The notes below the pieces were generated by a model. That model was given only the letters and a program-made list of their open reading frames with translations. It had not been told where the DNA came from and made no database searches. Source: Actinomycetes bacterium (GTDB taxonomy: Bacteria > Actinomycetota > CADDZG01 > JAHWKV01). From it: 39,892 nucleotides of DNA. Position 1 is the first letter of the stretch, and each line of letters starts with the position of its first letter. Below are positions 37,283 through 39,892 of the stretch, in pieces. The DNA lies in assembly GCA_029263035.1 (NCBI GenBank), contig JAJCYF010000057.1:1-39892 (forward strand), in the 5' to 3' direction. Made by a program: the position numbers and the translations under genes.

Positions 37283-38239
37283 ATGGGAATCATGGACATA
37301 GGCGTCTTCATCGCGGCCGAGCCGCACGAGCGGGGTCCGGCCGAGGACCTGCACGAGATGATCGACCTGGCCCAGGCGGTCGAGGAGCTCGGCTACCGAT
37401 CGCTGTACACCGCATCCCGCCACTTCTCCTCCGGCTACGCCGCGGTGCCCTCCCCACTGGTGCTGTTCGCCGCAGTCGCCGAGCGGACCACCACCCTGGA
37501 GTTCGGCCCCTCGGTGATCACCCTTCCTTTGGAGAACCTGCACCGTCTGGCAGAGGACTTCGCCACGCTGGACGCGATCTCCGGGGGCCGCGCCATCCTG
37601 GGGGTGGGAAGCGGGGACGACCCGCCGGCCTTCGAGGCGATGGGGGTCGAGTTCGACGAGCGCGCCGGGATGCTCTCGCAGAACATCGGCGGATTCCTGG
37701 AGATCCTGCAGGGCGGCGATGCCGGGGCGGGCCTCACGCTCTACCCGCCCATCGACAACCCCCTGGACAAGGTGGCGCTGGGTGCGCAGTCGGCGCGGGG
37801 TGCGTCGTGGGCGGCGTCGTTGGGCATCGGCCTGCAGCAGGGCCGCTCCGAGCCCAACAGCTGGGACCCGACGGTCTCCCAGGTCCGGGCCGCCGAGGCC
37901 TACCGGGCGGTCCACCCCAACGGCCGCATCTCCACCGCCCGCAACGCCTGGATCGGCTCTCCCGACGACCCCGATTTGTGGGAGGGCATCCGCCGACACG
38001 ATGAGTTTCTCAAGGCCCGGGGACGCGCCGGGCTCCCGGAGGATCGCACAGAGGCCCTTCGCAAGATGAACATCCGGACCGGTACACCGGAGGGTCTGGC
38101 CATCGACCTCAAGGGAGCGGTGGCCTCCATCAAGCCCGATGAGCTGTTGATCACCGCCGACCCGGGCGGCCTGGAGGCATCGGACCGGCTGAAGCGCCTG
38201 ACCGCCCTGGCAGAGGCCTTCGGTCTCGGAGACCGCTAG
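37283..38239 (+). CDS. LLM-class F420/flavin-dependent oxidoreductase
   Basis: LAQAVEELGYRSLYTASRHF, FATLDAISGGRAILGVGSGDDPPAFEAMG. Confidence 0.85.
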   Translation: MGIMDIGVFIAAEPHERGPAEDLHEMIDLAQAVEELGYRSLYTASRHFSSGYAAVPSPLVLFAAVAERTTTLEFGPSVITLPLENLHRLAEDFATLDAISGGRAILGVGSGDDPPAFEAMGVEFDERAGMLSQNIGGFLEILQGGDAGAGLTLYPPIDNPLDKVALGAQSARGASWAASLGIGLQQGRSEPNSWDPTVSQVRAAEAYRAVHPNGRISTARNAWIGSPDDPDLWEGIRRHDEFLKARGRAGLPEDRTEALRKMNIRTGTPEGLAIDLKGAVASIKPDELLITADPGGLEASDRLKRLTALAEAFGLGDR

Positions 38240-38241
38240 CA

Positions 38242-38541
38242 GTGGCGGTTTCGCCGCTTGCGCCGATCAAAACCGACGACCCCTCCAACGAGGAGGACAT
38301 CAAGCCGGACCGGCCGTGGATCGTGCTGGTCTGGAATGACCCCATCAACCTGATGTCCTACGTGACGATGGTCTTCCAGAAGCTGTTCGGCTACTCGCTG
38401 GAGAAGGCGACCGCGCTGATGCTCGACGTCCACCAGAAAGGCCGGGCGGTGGTCAGCAGCGGCCCCCGTGAGAAGGCGGAGTTCGACGTTTCAAGGCTGC
38501 ACGCCCACGGCCTGTGGGCCACCATGCAGCACGATGTCTGA
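38242..38541 (+). CDS. clpS: ATP-dependent Clp protease adaptor ClpS
   Basis: PWIVLVWNDPINLMSYVTMVFQKLFGYSLEKATALMLDVHQKGRAVV. Confidence 0.94.
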   Translation: MAVSPLAPIKTDDPSNEEDIKPDRPWIVLVWNDPINLMSYVTMVFQKLFGYSLEKATALMLDVHQKGRAVVSSGPREKAEFDVSRLHAHGLWATMQHDV

Positions 38542-39031
38542 GGCCGAGCCGGAGTACCCCGAGCCCCGTCCCCGGATCTCCCGAAAGGGCGCCGGTCGCT
38601 TTGCGCTTGAGATCCCCAAGGAGGAGCGGCTGCTGCTCCGGAATTTGCTGCCCGACCTGGGGCATATGGTCGAAACCCGGGACCCGGACACCAAGCGGCT
38701 GTTCCCCACGGCCTACCACGACGACCCGGACAAGGAAGCCGAGTACCAGGGCCTGATGGCGAACGACCTGGCCGCCGGCCGCCTGGCGGCCATCAAGACG
38801 GTTGAGGAGACCATCGATCAACCGGAGATCGAACTGTCCCAGCTTGAGTGCTGGATGGAGGCGGTCAACAGCTTGCGCCTGGTGCTGGGCACCCGCCTGG
38901 AGGTCGGTGAGGATCTGCCCCTGCTGGACCACGATGACCCCGACGCCCCCGCCTACGCGGTGTACGAATACCTGGGCTGGCTCATGGAGCAGGCGGTGCG
39001 GGCGATGAGTGAGGATCTGGCGCAGTCCTAG
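38534..39031 (+). CDS. DUF2017 protein
   Basis: Start overlaps clpS stop; LLRNLLPDLGHMVETRDPDTKRLFPTAYHDDPDKEAEYQ. Confidence 0.8.
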   Translation: MSEAEPEYPEPRPRISRKGAGRFALEIPKEERLLLRNLLPDLGHMVETRDPDTKRLFPTAYHDDPDKEAEYQGLMANDLAAGRLAAIKTVEETIDQPEIELSQLECWMEAVNSLRLVLGTRLEVGEDLPLLDHDDPDAPAYAVYEYLGWLMEQAVRAMSEDLAQS

Positions 39032-39065
39032 GGATCGCCTTTTCTTCCGGCGGCGCTACACTTGT

Positions 39066-39092
39066 AAAGTTGACTGAAACACGCTCAACTTT
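39066..39092. promoter_or_regulatory. HAIR-like HspR operator upstream of dnaK
   Basis: AAAGTTGA-N11-TCAACTTT; frames as GTTGACT-N7-GCTCAAC versus CTTGAGT-N7-ACTCAAG. Confidence 0.55.
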
Positions 39093-39185
39093 TACTATCG
39101 AAAGTAACTAAGGTCTGGAATACCTCACGGGAGCCGAGCGTTGATGCTCTCAGAAATCAAGTAAAGCAAGGGAAAGGAAACACGT

Positions 39186-39892
39186 ATGCCAAAGGCAGTC
39201 GGAATTGACCTGGGGACCACCAACTCTGTGGTGAGCGTCCTCGAGGGAGGGGAGTCGGTAGTCATCCCCAACGCCGAGGGCCATCGCACCACGCCGTCGG
39301 TTGTGGCGTTCACCAAGTCGGGAGAGATCCTGGTAGGTGAGGTGGCGAAGCGGCAGGCAATCACCAACCCCGATCGCACCATCCGCTCCGTCAAGCGCCA
39401 CATGGGCAGCAGCTGGAGCACCAATGTCGACGGGAAGGCCTGGAAGCCGCAGGAGATCTCGGCCCAGATCCTCATGAAGCTGAAGAGGGACGCCGAGGCG
39501 TACCTGGGCGACAAGGTCACCCAGGCGGTCGTCACCGTTCCCGCCTACTTCGGTGACTCGCAGCGTCAGGCCACCAAGGAAGCCGGAGAGATCGCCGGCC
39601 TGGAGGTCCTGCGTCTGGTTGCCGAGCCCACCGCCGCATCGCTGGCCTACGGACTGGACAAGGAGGCCGAGCAGACCATCCTGGTGTTCGACCTGGGCGG
39701 CGGCACCTTCGACGTCTCCATCCTGGAGATCGCTGAGGGCGTGTTCGACGTTAAGGCCACCAATGGCGACGCCCTTCTGGGCGGAGACGACTGGGACCAG
39801 AAGATCTTCGACCACCTTATGAAGGAAGTGAAGAACAGCCACTGTGTGGACCTGTCCAAGGACCGCATGGCGCTGAAGCGTATGCAGGAGGC
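39186..39892 (+). CDS. dnaK: Molecular chaperone DnaK (truncated by window end)
   Basis: [87 protein letters not shown]; not in the ORF track because it is open at the edge. Confidence 0.96.
   Translation, partial: MPKAVGIDLGTTNSVVSVLEGGESVVIPNAEGHRTTPSVVAFTKSGEILVGEVAKRQAITNPDRTIRSVKRHMGSSWSTNVDGKAWKPQEISAQILMKLKRDAEAYLGDKVTQAVVTVPAYFGDSQRQATKEAGEIAGLEVLRLVAEPTAASLAYGLDKEAEQTILVFDLGGGTFDVSILEIAEGVFDVKATNGDALLGGDDWDQKIFDHLMKEVKNSHCVDLSKDRMALKRMQE

Overview
High-GC actinobacterial chromosome segment. It carries the conserved oriC-proximal gene neighbourhood (parA-parB-cwlM-like amidase-trxB ... rsmA-like anti-sigma/sigM-like-pseudokinase-murJ-DUF6049-pcnA, then ino1-padR-DUF5318-GT87-rpsF-ssb-rpsR-rplI-dnaB). 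Downstream is a mixed block: ankyrin protein, GH13 amylase/TreS-like, LLM flavoprotein, tandem protoglobin-like protein, P-loop kinase, DUF4349 lipoprotein, tRNA-Gly, dcd, a lower-GC HicBA-type island, second LLM oxidoreductase, clpS, DUF2017 and dnaK (truncated by the window edge). dnaA, dnaN and gyrAB are not in the window. Main second-look items: (1) two tandem hairpin elements (33490-33784) with different but self-complementary stems, C-rich loops on the minus strand and a shared TGCCGATA...GCAACAA motif; (2) a cis-region before dnaB combining DnaA-box-like sites with a perfect actinobacterial LexA/SOS box; (3) a tandem-duplicated protoglobin-like protein preceded by a 24-aa Arg/Cys-rich uORF; (4) an SSB without the canonical C-terminal tip, whose last codons double as the Shine-Dalgarno of an rpsR that seems to start at CTG; (5) a MurJ-associated pseudokinase encoded as a separate overlapping ORF; (6) a HicBA-like operon with a third, membrane-anchored gene; (7) minisatellites at the left edge and a 70-bp triplicate terminator-like repeat; (8) PadR, GlnR, HspR and S6:S18-type regulatory sites. 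All calls are from reading sequence and translations; no database search was run.
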